From positions 1 to 32,708 of the forward strand of contig JAEUWB010000037.1 of assembly GCA_016786595.1 (NCBI GenBank): a stretch of DNA of 32,708 bases, given 5' to 3'. The translations under genes were made by a program, and so were the position numbers. Shown piece by piece: positions 8,652 through 17,123 of the stretch. This stretch comes from a bacterium. Lineage in GTDB: Bacteria > Bdellovibrionota_C > UBA2361 > SZUA-149 > JAEUWB01. The notes beneath the pieces were generated by a model that worked only from the letters and a program-made list of their open reading frames with translations, did no database searches and was not told where the DNA came from. How positions within the stretch are numbered: position 1 is the stretch's first letter; the number at the start of each line of letters is the position of its first letter.

Positions 8652-9518
8652 TTACTTCAGATCCCAAGCTTCAATCCACTCAGTCGTGGCACGTTTTAAA
8701 CCAAAGTCGCGCTCAAGGCTTAAGGCCATTTCTGGCATATGGCCTGCGCCATAATAAATTGCAAGATGCTGCTTGCCCTGGCGTAGTTCTTCTTTGAGCA
8801 CAGACAATGCTTCTTTATTTCTTACCCCGATAATCGCATCACTGATTGGCCCCTTAAGTAGCGACATGATATCCTTCACGCCAGTGATACTTTCTGCGAA
8901 AAGCTTACGTAAATAACCTTTGCGTTCGGACTCAGGCTTAAGCAAGATTTGGGCAATCTCAAGCATAGCCTCGAAGTCAGACTTTTTAGTGATGTTCTCA
9001 TTCGCCGCCAAACTTGTTGCAATCAAGCGTAAAATAATAGTTTCTGTCGTCTCGCCTTGCGCTGACATCGCTTGCCTCAACTCTTCAGGAGATAAATCAG
9101 CGTGAACAAAATTTTTAGCCTGGTAGTCAATGTGCTCAAGTTGGAAACTTAAACCCAACATACTCGAGAATCCAGTTTGCAACGAAGAGAGGGTGCTCCC
9201 ACTGCTTTGATCTTTTTGCGCTAAGCTTTTGACGTGCTCCTCTTCAGCAACAAGTTCATACAAAACAGCATCATACTGCTTAAAAACTTGATTCAGTTTA
9301 GAAAAATAAGCGACATTCCCAAGATGCACTGCGGCAACCAAGTCTACCTTTGTTTTTCCATCCGTAGAGACATAATGAACTATTGCGGTATCTAATGACG
9401 TTGCCTGACGATCGGTCTTAGCAACTCGCACGAAGTCATCCATGCCATATTCGGCTTGGGCGGTATGGATTGAAAAAACAAAGAGCAAAAAGAAGATTGG
9501 CAGAGATAATAGTCGCAT
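8652..9518 (-). CDS. TraB/GumN-family secreted protein
   Basis: From the ATG at 9518 the protein opens MRLLSLPIFFLLFVFSIHTA and continues QA, a clear Sec signal peptide; a GTG at 9539 would add seven residues and is the alternative start. The mature part carries VDLVAAVHLGNVAYFSKLNQ and YDAVLYELVAEEEH, and near the end LAIYYGAGHMPEMA. These are the paired GxxH/E motifs of the TraB/PrgY/GumN superfamily, related to the Tiki metalloproteases. In bacteria these are periplasmic or membrane-linked proteins whose role is mostly unproven. It lies immediately upstream of rtcB on the same strand; the link between a secreted protein and an RNA ligase is not obvious. Confidence 0.82.
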   Translation of the reverse strand: MRLLSLPIFFLLFVFSIHTAQAEYGMDDFVRVAKTDRQATSLDTAIVHYVSTDGKTKVDLVAAVHLGNVAYFSKLNQVFKQYDAVLYELVAEEEHVKSLAQKDQSSGSTLSSLQTGFSSMLGLSFQLEHIDYQAKNFVHADLSPEELRQAMSAQGETTETIILRLIATSLAANENITKKSDFEAMLEIAQILLKPESERKGYLRKLFAESITGVKDIMSLLKGPISDAIIGVRNKEALSVLKEELRQGKQHLAIYYGAGHMPEMALSLERDFGLKRATTEWIEAWDLK

Positions 9519-9596
9519 AAAAATATAAAAAATCAGCACTTCCCAGTTAACGTACTAGGAGTTATAAACTTTGGCAGAATCTAACGAAAGGAATTT

Positions 9597-10304
9597 ATGA
9601 AAATACGCGTATTCGTCTTATTTTTATTACTCTCTGTGGCCGCCTTATCTGCTTGTTCTGGATCATCTGAGTTAGATTTCGGTTCTGCCAAATTCCGCTT
9701 ACTACACCTGATTCCTGACTCCTCTGCAATTCAGGTTGAAATTGATGGTTCGACTGAAGTCGAAGATTTGCGCTATCTCGAGGTCAGTGAATATCGCAAA
9801 ATTAGCTCTGGCACTCAACTTGTAGAGGTTAGCCCGCTTAATTCTTTTTTAACGTACTTTAGAGAATCGAAGAATTTCAGAGATGGCAGAGAATATTCGA
9901 TTTTCGCTGTAGGCCTCCAAGATGTCGAAGGCGACGAGGAGGATGTAGATGGAATTTTTGTCGAGGATGATAACGACAAGCCTGATTCGGGAAATGCCAG
10001 AATCCGTATTATTAATGCAATTCCTGAAAACCAACTAAGTCTTGATGTCTACGTCACTGCTCCAGAAACAAATCCGGATACGATTGCTCCATCAATCGAC
10101 AGAATGCGTTTCAAAGATGTCACAGACTACCTCGAAGCTCCTGCAGGCATCTATAAAATTCATGTGCGAAATGATCAGACTAACGTTGACGAATTTATTA
10201 CTTCACCAATTGAGTTAGCTGATAGGCGGGTTTACACTATCGCGCTTGTAACTTCACGCGGCGGGGATAAGCCCTATAATGCTCTGGTAGTCAGAGATAG
10301 GTAG
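9597..10304 (+). CDS. DUF4397 lipoprotein
   Basis: A 235-residue lipoprotein; MKIRVFVLFLLLSVAALSAC gives a lipobox with Cys20. The mature part has the pattern of DUF4397 proteins: FRLLHLIPDSSAIQVEIDGS, then a second RIRIINAIPENQLSLDVYVT repeat, ending with GIYKIHVRND and RVYTIALVTSRGG. The two halves look like tandem Ig-like beta domains, usually found on the cell surface. An acidic insert (EGDEEDVDGIFVEDDND) separates them. AAAGGA 7 bases before the ATG is a good ribosome binding site. The gene is divergent from the TraB-like gene and 62 bases upstream of the amylase-like gene, so the two plus-strand genes could be transcribed together. Confidence 0.85.
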   Translation: MKIRVFVLFLLLSVAALSACSGSSELDFGSAKFRLLHLIPDSSAIQVEIDGSTEVEDLRYLEVSEYRKISSGTQLVEVSPLNSFLTYFRESKNFRDGREYSIFAVGLQDVEGDEEDVDGIFVEDDNDKPDSGNARIRIINAIPENQLSLDVYVTAPETNPDTIAPSIDRMRFKDVTDYLEAPAGIYKIHVRNDQTNVDEFITSPIELADRRVYTIALVTSRGGDKPYNALVVRDR

Positions 10305-10366
10305 AAGGGGGTTGAGCTGCAAGGGCTCCAGTTGGACTGATGATCTGACTTGCATTATAAACGAGT

Positions 10367-11851
10367 ATGAGTTTTGGCTATCGGTCTAACCCAATCAAAT
10401 CCTTGCTCTACTTACTGCTGAGCATACATTTATTAGCAGTTGCTGTGGATTCTTCACTGGCAGCGCCCAATCAATTCGTAGATTTAAGAATCTATCAAAT
10501 CATGATTGATCGCTTCAGTGATGGCGACCTCGCTAATAATAATAACCTTGGAGTCGCTCCATATGGTTTCCGTGGAGGAGATCTCCGTGGCGTGATCGAT
10601 AAGCTTAGCTACATTCAAGATCTTGGGTTTAATGCAATTTTACTGAATCCAATCTTTTCAGGCGATGCCCCGCATGGCTATGCGGTCAAAGACTTCTTTC
10701 AAGTCGATCCGCGTTTTGGCACACTTCAAGACTATGATGATTTGATTGCGGCAGCACACCAACGTGGAATGAAAATATTTTTTGACTTGGTTCTTAATCA
10801 TACAAGTGGAAATTCATTAATCTTTAAAAACCACCCCGAATGGTTTCGTCCAGTCGAGAAGGTTAAATCAGGCAACGAAGCATTAATGGATCTGCCTTGG
10901 GCAGAGGCAACTTTTTTTACACTACACGATCTGAACCAAGACCAAGCAGAAGTATATAATTATCTGCAAAGCGTAGCTAAATTTTGGTCCCAACGTGGAA
11001 TCGACGGGTTTCGCATGGATGCCGTCACATTAATTGAACCAAAATTTTGGAAAAAGTTTAACGCAGAGCTTAGAAAGTCAGTAAAAAAGGATTTTATCAT
11101 TCATGGAGAAATTTTTTCTACTGATCGAGAACGCATCATGCGTTACCTTCCCGCTTTTAATTCATTTTTTGATTTCCCCCTACAAGCTGCACTTAGCGAC
11201 GTAGTAATAAAGGGCCACCATCCAGTTTTAATTAAGGAATCTCGGATGCTCGATAGCTTAACTTATCCAAAAGATAAAATGCGCTTTAGCTTTATTGATA
11301 ATCACGACTTAGAACGCTTCCCCCTCGGAGCGAATAACCGCTTACGCAAGCTCGCACTTGCGTTTATTTTCACTGCTCACGGCAATCCAACACTCTTATA
11401 CGGCACTGAAGTTGGGCTTGAAAATGATCCTCAACTCAGCAAATCCGTTTGGGACAAAGGGCGCTCAACCATGAATTGGGAAATTCAACCAGAAAGAGAT
11501 CTTCGAGGGTATGTAAAATTCCTAAACCAACTTCGCACAACTTACGAATTGACTACCGCCGAACGTTCTGATGTTTGTGATCGCGACTTGCCGCCACTTT
11601 ATTTCTCAATTTTTCAATCTAAAAATAAAAGATTAATCGCAGTTTATAATTTTTCCGATCAGGTTTTTACAAATTATGCTTTTAATATCCAGCATCTACT
11701 CAGTGGACCAACGGCTATGCAGAAGCTCAAAAAGGAGCTTAGCTTAGTAACGCTTACTCCGGGGGAAAATGCAGTAATAATGAGCGACCTCCGTGGAATC
11801 GTAAAATTAACAATCCCCGCGTTGAGTGCAGAATTTTACGAACTTCAATAG
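10367..11851 (+). CDS. Secreted alpha-amylase family (GH13) glycoside hydrolase
   Basis: A 494-residue protein with an N-terminal signal peptide (hydrophobic residues 12-32, cleavage near SLAA-PNQ). The GH13 catalytic barrel is complete: region I DLVLNH at 140-145, region II GFRMDAV at 214-220 with nucleophile Asp218, region III HGEIF at 246-250 with acid/base Glu248, and region IV FIDNHD at 309-314 with the transition-state Asp314. GDAPHGYAVKDFFQVDPRFG matches the usual Y/H substrate contacts. A short C-terminal beta domain follows from about residue 405. It should cleave or transfer alpha-glucans (starch, maltodextrin) outside the cytoplasm; the exact specificity within GH13 is not decided by these motifs. 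Confidence 0.93.
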   Translation: MSFGYRSNPIKSLLYLLLSIHLLAVAVDSSLAAPNQFVDLRIYQIMIDRFSDGDLANNNNLGVAPYGFRGGDLRGVIDKLSYIQDLGFNAILLNPIFSGDAPHGYAVKDFFQVDPRFGTLQDYDDLIAAAHQRGMKIFFDLVLNHTSGNSLIFKNHPEWFRPVEKVKSGNEALMDLPWAEATFFTLHDLNQDQAEVYNYLQSVAKFWSQRGIDGFRMDAVTLIEPKFWKKFNAELRKSVKKDFIIHGEIFSTDRERIMRYLPAFNSFFDFPLQAALSDVVIKGHHPVLIKESRMLDSLTYPKDKMRFSFIDNHDLERFPLGANNRLRKLALAFIFTAHGNPTLLYGTEVGLENDPQLSKSVWDKGRSTMNWEIQPERDLRGYVKFLNQLRTTYELTTAERSDVCDRDLPPLYFSIFQSKNKRLIAVYNFSDQVFTNYAFNIQHLLSGPTAMQKLKKELSLVTLTPGENAVIMSDLRGIVKLTIPALSAEFYELQ

Positions 11852-11877
11852 AAATGCCGATAGTTCAGTCTCACTAA

Positions 11878-12801
11878 TTATTTTAGTTTTTCAGGCAATT
11901 GCTGCTTGTCTTTAAATATTTCCGAAATCCCGGCAAGCGACCCAATGATACCCGATGTCTCTAGTGGCAAGAAAACTTTAGTCGCCTGACCATTAGCAAC
12001 TTTCGGTAAAGCCTCTAAATACTTTATCGCAATCAGCTTATCATCAGGCTTGGCATCATGAATCGCATTATAAACAGTTTCAATCTCGTATTTCTGAGCA
12101 TCAGCAACAGTTTTAATTGACTGCGCACGACCTTCAGCTTCAAGAATCACAGATTGCCTGTGCCCCTCAGCGCGGAGCACTTCAGATTGTTTTTCACCAT
12201 CAGCTTTTAGAATTTGAGCTTGGCGAATACCTTCCGCATCAAGCACAACCGCACGCTTTTCACGTTCAGCTTTCATCTGCTTAGACATTGCATCGGTAAT
12301 ATCACGAGGTGGCTCAATTGCCTTTAATTCAACACGTGTGACTTTTACGCCCCAGCGGTCAGTTGCTTCATCCAGCACTGTTCTAAGTTGCACGTTAATC
12401 GTGTCGCGCGAGGTCAAAGTATGATCGAGCTCCATATCGCCGATAATATTACGCAGTGTCGTCTGGGCTAAATTTACAGTCGCAAGATAAAAATCCGCTA
12501 CGTTATAGGTAACCTTAAAGGGATCAGTAATTTGAAAATAAATTACCGCGTCTACTGTAACCGAAACGTTATCCTTAGTGATCACATCCTGAGGTGGAAC
12601 ATCGAGGACTTGCTCACGCATGTCGACTAACCGCAGCGACTGCAAAAACGGAAAAATAAAAGTTAGACCCGAATCTGTGGTTTTTGAATATTTCCCTAGC
12701 GTTTCAATAATACCTTTCTCGTGCTGGCGAATGATACGCAGCATTGAATTCGCTACGATGAAGAGTAAAAATAATCCAGCGCCAATTAGCCAAAGATTCA
12801 T
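11878..12801 (-). CDS. qmcA: SPFH/paraslipin membrane protein (QmcA-like)
   Basis: A 307-residue protein (E. coli QmcA has 305). One N-terminal membrane segment (residues 2-21) is followed by the SPFH/Band-7 domain: IIRQHEKGIIETLGKYS, GLTFIFPFLQSLRLVDMREQ, then the DVPPQDVITKDNVSVTVDAV core, and TTLRNIIGDMELDHTLTSRD. From about residue 185 to 240 there is an Ala/Glu-rich coiled coil with repeated AEG/ADGE units. Such proteins form large ring or cage assemblies in membrane microdomains and often pair with NfeD proteins, as here: nfeD lies 30 bases upstream on the same strand. The start ATG at 12801 gives the correct membrane anchor. Confidence 0.92.
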   Translation of the reverse strand: MNLWLIGAGLFLLFIVANSMLRIIRQHEKGIIETLGKYSKTTDSGLTFIFPFLQSLRLVDMREQVLDVPPQDVITKDNVSVTVDAVIYFQITDPFKVTYNVADFYLATVNLAQTTLRNIIGDMELDHTLTSRDTINVQLRTVLDEATDRWGVKVTRVELKAIEPPRDITDAMSKQMKAEREKRAVVLDAEGIRQAQILKADGEKQSEVLRAEGHRQSVILEAEGRAQSIKTVADAQKYEIETVYNAIHDAKPDDKLIAIKYLEALPKVANGQATKVFLPLETSGIIGSLAGISEIFKDKQQLPEKLK

Positions 12802-12831
12802 ATGCCTAGTCCTCGATTAAAAATTTAATAA

Positions 12832-13260
12832 CTATACTTTTTTAACTTGCAAGAATGTGCCTTCCGCTTTCTCCACCACAACTTCGGAATTTGCTTCGAT
12901 TGCATCAACTGATCGCGCACTCCATGTTTCGCCTTTAACCTTCACCGTGCCAGGTTTGTGTGGACTAATCGCCGAAACTACAACACCACGTTGATTAACA
13001 ATTTCATCGATATTAGATGGTCGATCTTCCCCCTTAAGGAGCTTCATCAGCATTGGCCGTGCAAGTAATAGAAAAAGTGTGGCGAGCGCAAAAAAAGCAA
13101 CCCAAACCAAAGTATGATTAGTGCCCAGATAGGCAAGTAAACTTGCAATTGCGGCGGCGCCAGCGATTAAGGCAAAATAAAATAATCCAGGCGTCAGAAC
13201 CTCGATCACTAGCATCCCAATTGCGAAGATTGCCCAATTAACCCAAAATTCAAGTTCCAT
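12832..13260 (-). CDS. nfeD: NfeD-family membrane protein
   Basis: The open frame reaches back to a TTG at 13302, but the ATG at 13260 is preceded by CAGGAAAC and gives the family's usual start, MELEFWVNWAIFAIG, a protein of 142 residues. Three hydrophobic segments (about residues 7-28, 29-47 and 50-68) precede a C-terminal OB-fold beta barrel (RGVVVSAISPHKPGTVKVKG, ETWSARSVD). This short class lacks the ClpP-like protease domain of long NfeD proteins. It is the classic partner of the downstream SPFH protein (YbbK/QmcA with YbbJ in E. coli), stabilising or organising membrane protein quality control. Confidence 0.9.
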   Translation of the reverse strand: MELEFWVNWAIFAIGMLVIEVLTPGLFYFALIAGAAAIASLLAYLGTNHTLVWVAFFALATLFLLLARPMLMKLLKGEDRPSNIDEIVNQRGVVVSAISPHKPGTVKVKGETWSARSVDAIEANSEVVVEKAEGTFLQVKKV

Positions 13261-13336
13261 GTTTCCTGTCTCCCAATCACGGAAAACAATAGAACAGGTC
13301 AATTTGTACTACAAGATTTTTATAGCTAGTTACTGG

Positions 13337-13963
13337 TTAAGAAGCTGCGTATTTCACAGAACATCCGTAGGGTTTAGTGTCCGAAGTAGCAACTGCTTTA
13401 GCTTCCAGTAAAGCGTTTAAAGCTTCGCGCACATAATTACGTGCTGATAACGGGTTACCAAAAAAACCGCTGTCGTCATCTACTGCTCCTTGATAGCGCA
13501 GTACTCCCTGTGGGTCGACGATAAATAGATGCGGTGTGGTTTTTGCCCCATAAAGTTTCCCGACTGCCCCGCTAGAGTCGTTTAATAATGCAGAGCTTTT
13601 TACCCCATAGGTCGTAACAAAATCTTCTGCGCGCTCTATTGTTAAATAATCTCCATGCCCTTTTGCGGTTGAATTAATTCCTAACCAAACCACACCTTTT
13701 GCCAAATACTCCTCTTGAAGCTTTGGCATGTTGCCGGACTTATAATGTCTTTTGACAAACGGACAATTCGGATTAACCCATTCTAGTACAACCGTTTTGC
13801 CAATGAAGTCTGAGAGCTTAATTGTCTTCCCGTCGTAAGTCTGTAGCTCAAAGTCAGGCGCCTTACTGCCAGTGCGAACACCTGCAGTAAGCTCATCTGC
13901 ACTTACAGCCACAGCTAAAAGAACGACAATACTAAAGATGAAAAATGCTAATAATTTTTGCAT
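13337..13963 (-). CDS. Secreted thioredoxin-fold (AhpC/TlpA-like) protein
   Basis: A 208-residue protein with a signal peptide (MQKLLAFFIFSIVVLLAVAV, cleavage near SA-DEL). The mature part has APDFELQTYDGKTIKLSDF and TVVLEWVNPNCPFVKRHYKS. The active-site position holds a single cysteine, Cys67 in NPNCPF, rather than CxxC, which is the pattern of a common thioredoxin-like subfamily annotated as redoxin or AhpC/TSA. A second cysteine near the C-terminus (KPYGCSVKY, Cys201) is conserved in this subfamily and may be the resolving residue. A periplasmic peroxide or thiol reductase role is likely. GGAGAG upstream of the ATG is a good ribosome binding site. It follows the carbonic-anhydrase-like gene after 12 bases. 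Confidence 0.85.
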   Translation of the reverse strand: MQKLLAFFIFSIVVLLAVAVSADELTAGVRTGSKAPDFELQTYDGKTIKLSDFIGKTVVLEWVNPNCPFVKRHYKSGNMPKLQEEYLAKGVVWLGINSTAKGHGDYLTIERAEDFVTTYGVKSSALLNDSSGAVGKLYGAKTTPHLFIVDPQGVLRYQGAVDDDSGFFGNPLSARNYVREALNALLEAKAVATSDTKPYGCSVKYAAS

Positions 13964-13975
13964 AAAAAATCTCTC

Positions 13976-14497
13976 CTATGATTGGGCCAAGGCTACTTTC
14001 AAAGATTGCGCAGTTTTAACGTAAGTGCGTGAGGAGAATTGGATCGATTCAACTTCCTCGTCAGTTAATTCACGTACAACTTTTGCCGGACTTCCAAGGA
14101 CGAGTGACCGTGGAGGGAACTCTTTGCCCTCGGTCACTAACGATCCAGCCCCCACGATTGAATCAGAACTAATGCGGGCTTCGTCTAAGATAATTGAACC
14201 CATCCCGATGATTACTCGGTCGCAAACCGTAGCTCCGTGAATAATCGCACGGTGCCCAACTGTGACATCGTCGCCAATAATTGCTGGTGTTCGACCATGC
14301 GAGGTATGCACGGTAACATGCTCTTGCAAATTAGAGTTACTGCCAACTTTCACAGGTAGAATATCGCCACGGATAACCACATTAAAAAAGACAGAAGAGT
14401 TTTTCCCGATTGTCACAGCCCCAATGATCCAACTATCTGGAGCGATAAAAGCAGCCTCGGCAACTTGTGGAATCTGCTCTGCAAGTTTTAAAATCAT
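13976..14497 (-). CDS. Gamma-carbonic anhydrase-like hexapeptide protein
   Basis: A 173-residue left-handed beta-helix protein. The family signature is intact: VIRGDILPVKVGSNSNLQEH with Arg43 and Asp45, then VTVH (His64), VGHRAIIHG (His82, His87), giving the three metal-binding histidines of gamma-class carbonic anhydrases (CamH/YrdA/PaaY group). It ends GSPAKVVRELTDEEV, also typical. Many members trimerise and bind Zn or Fe, but activity has been shown only for some, so hydration of CO2 is a family inference. The gene lies directly upstream of the thioredoxin-like gene on the same strand. Confidence 0.9.
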   Translation of the reverse strand: MILKLAEQIPQVAEAAFIAPDSWIIGAVTIGKNSSVFFNVVIRGDILPVKVGSNSNLQEHVTVHTSHGRTPAIIGDDVTVGHRAIIHGATVCDRVIIGMGSIILDEARISSDSIVGAGSLVTEGKEFPPRSLVLGSPAKVVRELTDEEVESIQFSSRTYVKTAQSLKVALAQS

Positions 14498-14602
14498 AAT
14501 AGACTTCTTAGACTTCTTTCGAATTAGAATTTTAGCAACAGCTTAACATCTTGATATGATTGAGCAAACAAAGGAAATCTTTTAAAAATTTTCAATCTTT
14601 TA

Positions 14603-15583
14603 TTAAAAGAAGTTTAATAAGCGCAAAGCTTGTTCAACCACCTGCTCGGCAGTTGGGCGCATCAAACCTTCAATATTCTTCGCATATGGATAGGGATAAT
14701 CTAATCCAGACATTACTAGCGGAGGACCGTCTAACCAATCAAAAGCGTTGTCACAAATAAAACTGGCAAGCCAAGATCCATAACTCGCAATTGGCCATGC
14801 CTCCTGAACGATTAGCGCGCGGTTTGTTTTTTTAACTGAATTAATCACGGCCGCTTCATCGAGTGGGCGTAAACTTCTTAAATCAATTACTTCCGCATCA
14901 ATATGCTGTGCCGCTAAAAGCTCGGCAGCTTGCAGGCAAGTTGGCACAGTTTTTGACCAACAAAAAAGAGAAATTTGACTGCCGCTACGCTTAAGATCTG
15001 CCAGACCAATCGGAATCAGGTATTCTTCCTCAGGCACTGGCCCCTTATTGCTGTACATCGCCTCAGATTCAATAAAAACGATTGGGTTATCATCGCGAAT
15101 TGCTGTCTTTAGTAAACCCTTGGCGTCATAGGGCGTAGCCGGCATCACAACTTTAAGTCCTGGAACATGCGCATATAATCCTTCAAATGACTGGGAGTGT
15201 TGCGCCGCGAGTTGATGCACAGACCCACCTGGGCCACGAAAAACAATGGGCACTTTAAATTGTCCGGCCGACATTTGGCGGATTTTTGCAGCAGCATTAA
15301 CTACTTGATCAATTGCGATTAGCGAAAAATTCCAAGTCATAAATTCGATGACTGGACGCATCCCCACCATCGCTGCGCCAACGCCGATTCCCGCAAATCC
15401 ATTCTCACTGATCGGTGTATCGATAATACGCTTCTCACCAAAGCGTTGGAGCAATCCTCGTGATACCTTATAGGCACCATCATAATAACCAACTTCTTCA
15501 CCCATCAAAAACACATTAGGGTCGCGTTCCATTTCTTCGGCTAACGCTTCATTCAATGCTTCTCGAATGCTTAGTTCTCTCAT
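14603..15583 (-). CDS. pdhB: Pyruvate dehydrogenase (or 2-oxoacid dehydrogenase) E1 beta subunit
   Basis: About 326 residues, normal for E1 beta. From the ATG at 15583 it opens MRELSIREALNEALAEEMER and continues DPNVFLMGEEVGYYDGAYK. ISENGFAGIGVGAAMVGMRP, the PIVFRGPGG loop and the HSQSFEGLYAHVPGLKVVMP stretch are family hallmarks. With the alpha subunit it forms the thiamine-diphosphate enzyme that decarboxylates pyruvate and acetylates lipoyl-E2. A GTG nine bases earlier (15592) is the other possible start. It begins within 20 bases of the alpha subunit stop, so both are co-transcribed. The E2 and E3 genes are not in this window. Confidence 0.93.
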   Translation of the reverse strand: MRELSIREALNEALAEEMERDPNVFLMGEEVGYYDGAYKVSRGLLQRFGEKRIIDTPISENGFAGIGVGAAMVGMRPVIEFMTWNFSLIAIDQVVNAAAKIRQMSAGQFKVPIVFRGPGGSVHQLAAQHSQSFEGLYAHVPGLKVVMPATPYDAKGLLKTAIRDDNPIVFIESEAMYSNKGPVPEEEYLIPIGLADLKRSGSQISLFCWSKTVPTCLQAAELLAAQHIDAEVIDLRSLRPLDEAAVINSVKKTNRALIVQEAWPIASYGSWLASFICDNAFDWLDGPPLVMSGLDYPYPYAKNIEGLMRPTAEQVVEQALRLLNFF

Positions 15584-15600
15584 TGTCTTCACTGTAATCT

Positions 15601-16554
15601 TTATATGGATACGTAATCACTAATCATATTTGGTGTTGGTTCAGGCGATTCGTGCGCAAACTGCACAGCATCTGCAATCTCATCCTCAACCGCCGACTTG
15701 ATTGGGTCGATTTGCACAGCAAGCTCAGGATAATCTCGGCGCAAACGTTCTTCTGCAAGAAACAGTGGATCGCGTGCCTTCCAGGCCTCGACTTCTTCTT
15801 TAGTGCGGTATTTCCCAGGATCTGCCATCGAATGCCCACGGTAGCGATAAGTTTTAAACTCAATCAACATTGGTAGGGATTCATTGCGCGCACGGTCAAT
15901 TGCTCGTTTTGCTGTGCGGTAACAATCAACAACATCTACGCCTTCAACAGAATCTCGAGCCATCGGATAACCTAATGCGCGAATAGAAGCATCATCCGTG
16001 ACGAGTGAGCGCGAAAGTGGAGTGCCCATCGCGTAGTAGTTATTTTCTACGATAAAAACTACTGGCAATTTCCAAAGGGCAGCAAGACACATCCCTTCAT
16101 GAAATGGTCCAATACTAACTGCGCCATCACCTAGAAAACAAACGCAGACGGCTCCCTCATCGCGATACTTCGCAGCAAAAGCAGCTCCTGCAGCAATTGG
16201 TACATGCGCGCCAACAATACCATGACCACCAAGAAAATTATTTTTTGCATCAAAGAAATGCATCGACCCGCCAAGACCCTTGCTACAGCCAGTTGCTTTG
16301 CCAAATAATTCGGCCATTCCTTCACGTGCCGTCCCGCCTCGAGCAAGATATTGACCGTGGATGCGATATGCTGAAATTACGTAGTCTTTTGCTTCGAGTG
16401 CTTCGATCACTCCTGCACCAACAGCTTCTTGGCCAATATACAAATGCAAAAAGCCGCCGATCTTTCTTTCTGTGTACGCTCGCGCTGCTTCTTCTTCAAA
16501 ACGGCGCATCACGAGCATCTTACGGTAAATTTTTAGTAACTGTTCTCCAGTCAT
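15601..16554 (-). CDS. pdhA: Pyruvate dehydrogenase E1 alpha subunit
   Basis: A 317-residue protein of the two-subunit (alpha/beta) E1 type, which binds thiamine diphosphate at the interface with PdhB. The TPP motif runs from GDGA at 142-145 through VENNYYAMGTP at 169-179; Asn171/172 is the metal ligand. GCSKGLGGSMHFFDAK, GGHGIVGAHVPIAAGAAFAA and the YRYRGHSMADPGKYR loop at 236-250 are typical of pyruvate rather than branched-chain E1. A strong ribosome binding site (GAGGA, 6 bases before the ATG) is present. The long leader upstream carries a perfect 14-bp hairpin, described separately. Confidence 0.95.
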   Translation of the reverse strand: MTGEQLLKIYRKMLVMRRFEEEAARAYTERKIGGFLHLYIGQEAVGAGVIEALEAKDYVISAYRIHGQYLARGGTAREGMAELFGKATGCSKGLGGSMHFFDAKNNFLGGHGIVGAHVPIAAGAAFAAKYRDEGAVCVCFLGDGAVSIGPFHEGMCLAALWKLPVVFIVENNYYAMGTPLSRSLVTDDASIRALGYPMARDSVEGVDVVDCYRTAKRAIDRARNESLPMLIEFKTYRYRGHSMADPGKYRTKEEVEAWKARDPLFLAEERLRRDYPELAVQIDPIKSAVEDEIADAVQFAHESPEPTPNMISDYVSI

Positions 16555-16606
16555 TTAAATCCTCAACTATGAAGCAGTAAAAAATCACAAATTAATAGAT
16601 GATTCA

Positions 16607-16644
16607 ACGTTTAGCTTTCTGTCGAGGAAAAGAAAGCTAAACGT
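16607..16644. repeat. Perfect 14-bp inverted repeat in the pdhA leader
   Basis: ACGTTTAGCTTTCT at 16607-16620 and its exact complement AGAAAGCTAAACGT at 16631-16644 enclose a 10-base loop. The 5' edge of the stem lies 53 bases upstream of the pdhA start on the minus strand. Neither strand has a U run after the stem, so it is not a simple intrinsic terminator; a leader-RNA hairpin or an operator fits better. A second small palindrome (GCTAA...TTAGC around CTTATAAG) follows at 16648-16667. Confidence 0.7.
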
Positions 16645-16746
16645 CAGCTAACTTATAAGACTTAGCCTTCTACTTATTCTTACTGATTGTCATCACAAGG
16701 CATGGTCGCGTAAATTTTGGCAAACATAATATATAACTATGAAAAA

Positions 16747-17023
16747 GGGGCAAGGAGTAGTTCAAGCGCAGGCCTAAGTCACCCACGCACATTCCACGTA
16801 AAAGGGTGAGCTGTTGCTCTAGTGTCGTGAGAACCCAAAAGTCTCACGGTGGGTTACCACGGCATTTCATTGCACGTGCGCTCCGCTGAAGTCCACTCAA
16901 GCCGCAAGCGGCATGGAGGCAGGTCATTATGAGCACAGAGGCGGCACCCGTTATCCTAAAGTATCGGTTCTTCGCAACAATTGAGTAACAGCCGACCCAG
17001 AGCACAATCTTACTCTTTGCTTT
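16747..17023 (+). ncRNA. Candidate structured RNA of unknown family
   Basis: The 569-base gap between pdhA and the RuvC-like gene holds no convincing ORF but is clearly richer in G+C than the genes around it, a usual sign of structured RNA in an AT-rich genome. GGGGCAAGGAGTAG (16747-16760) can pair over 14 contiguous positions with 17010-17023; five are G-U, so the helix works only in plus-strand RNA. Inside are hairpins such as CGTGAGA/TCTCACG (7 bp), GAGC-TGTT-GCTC and GCCG-CAAG-CGGC flanked by UCCA/UGGA. A -10-like TATAAC (16732-16737) lies just upstream, with no good -35. I looked for tmRNA, RNase P, SRP and 6S landmarks and did not find them. The boundaries are a guess. Confidence 0.35.
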
Positions 17024-17123
17024 CTAGCTTGTCGAATTTCAGGAGCAGAAATATAATTGATGGAAATTAACAACTTAACAAAACCCGCATTACTCATCTA
17101 GGTTAATAATCTGAGTTTATTTT

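Noticed and set aside
16780-17000. tmRNA, RNase P RNA, SRP RNA, 6S RNA or a T-box/cobalamin riboswitch in the gene-free block
   Set aside because: Short look-alikes occur (GGTGGGTTACCACGG on the plus strand, GACCTGCC on the minus strand), but the conserved cores, such as the RNase P GAGGAAAGTCC, the SRP GGAA loop and the tmRNA ends, are missing, and the neighbouring genes do not suit a T-box or B12 switch.
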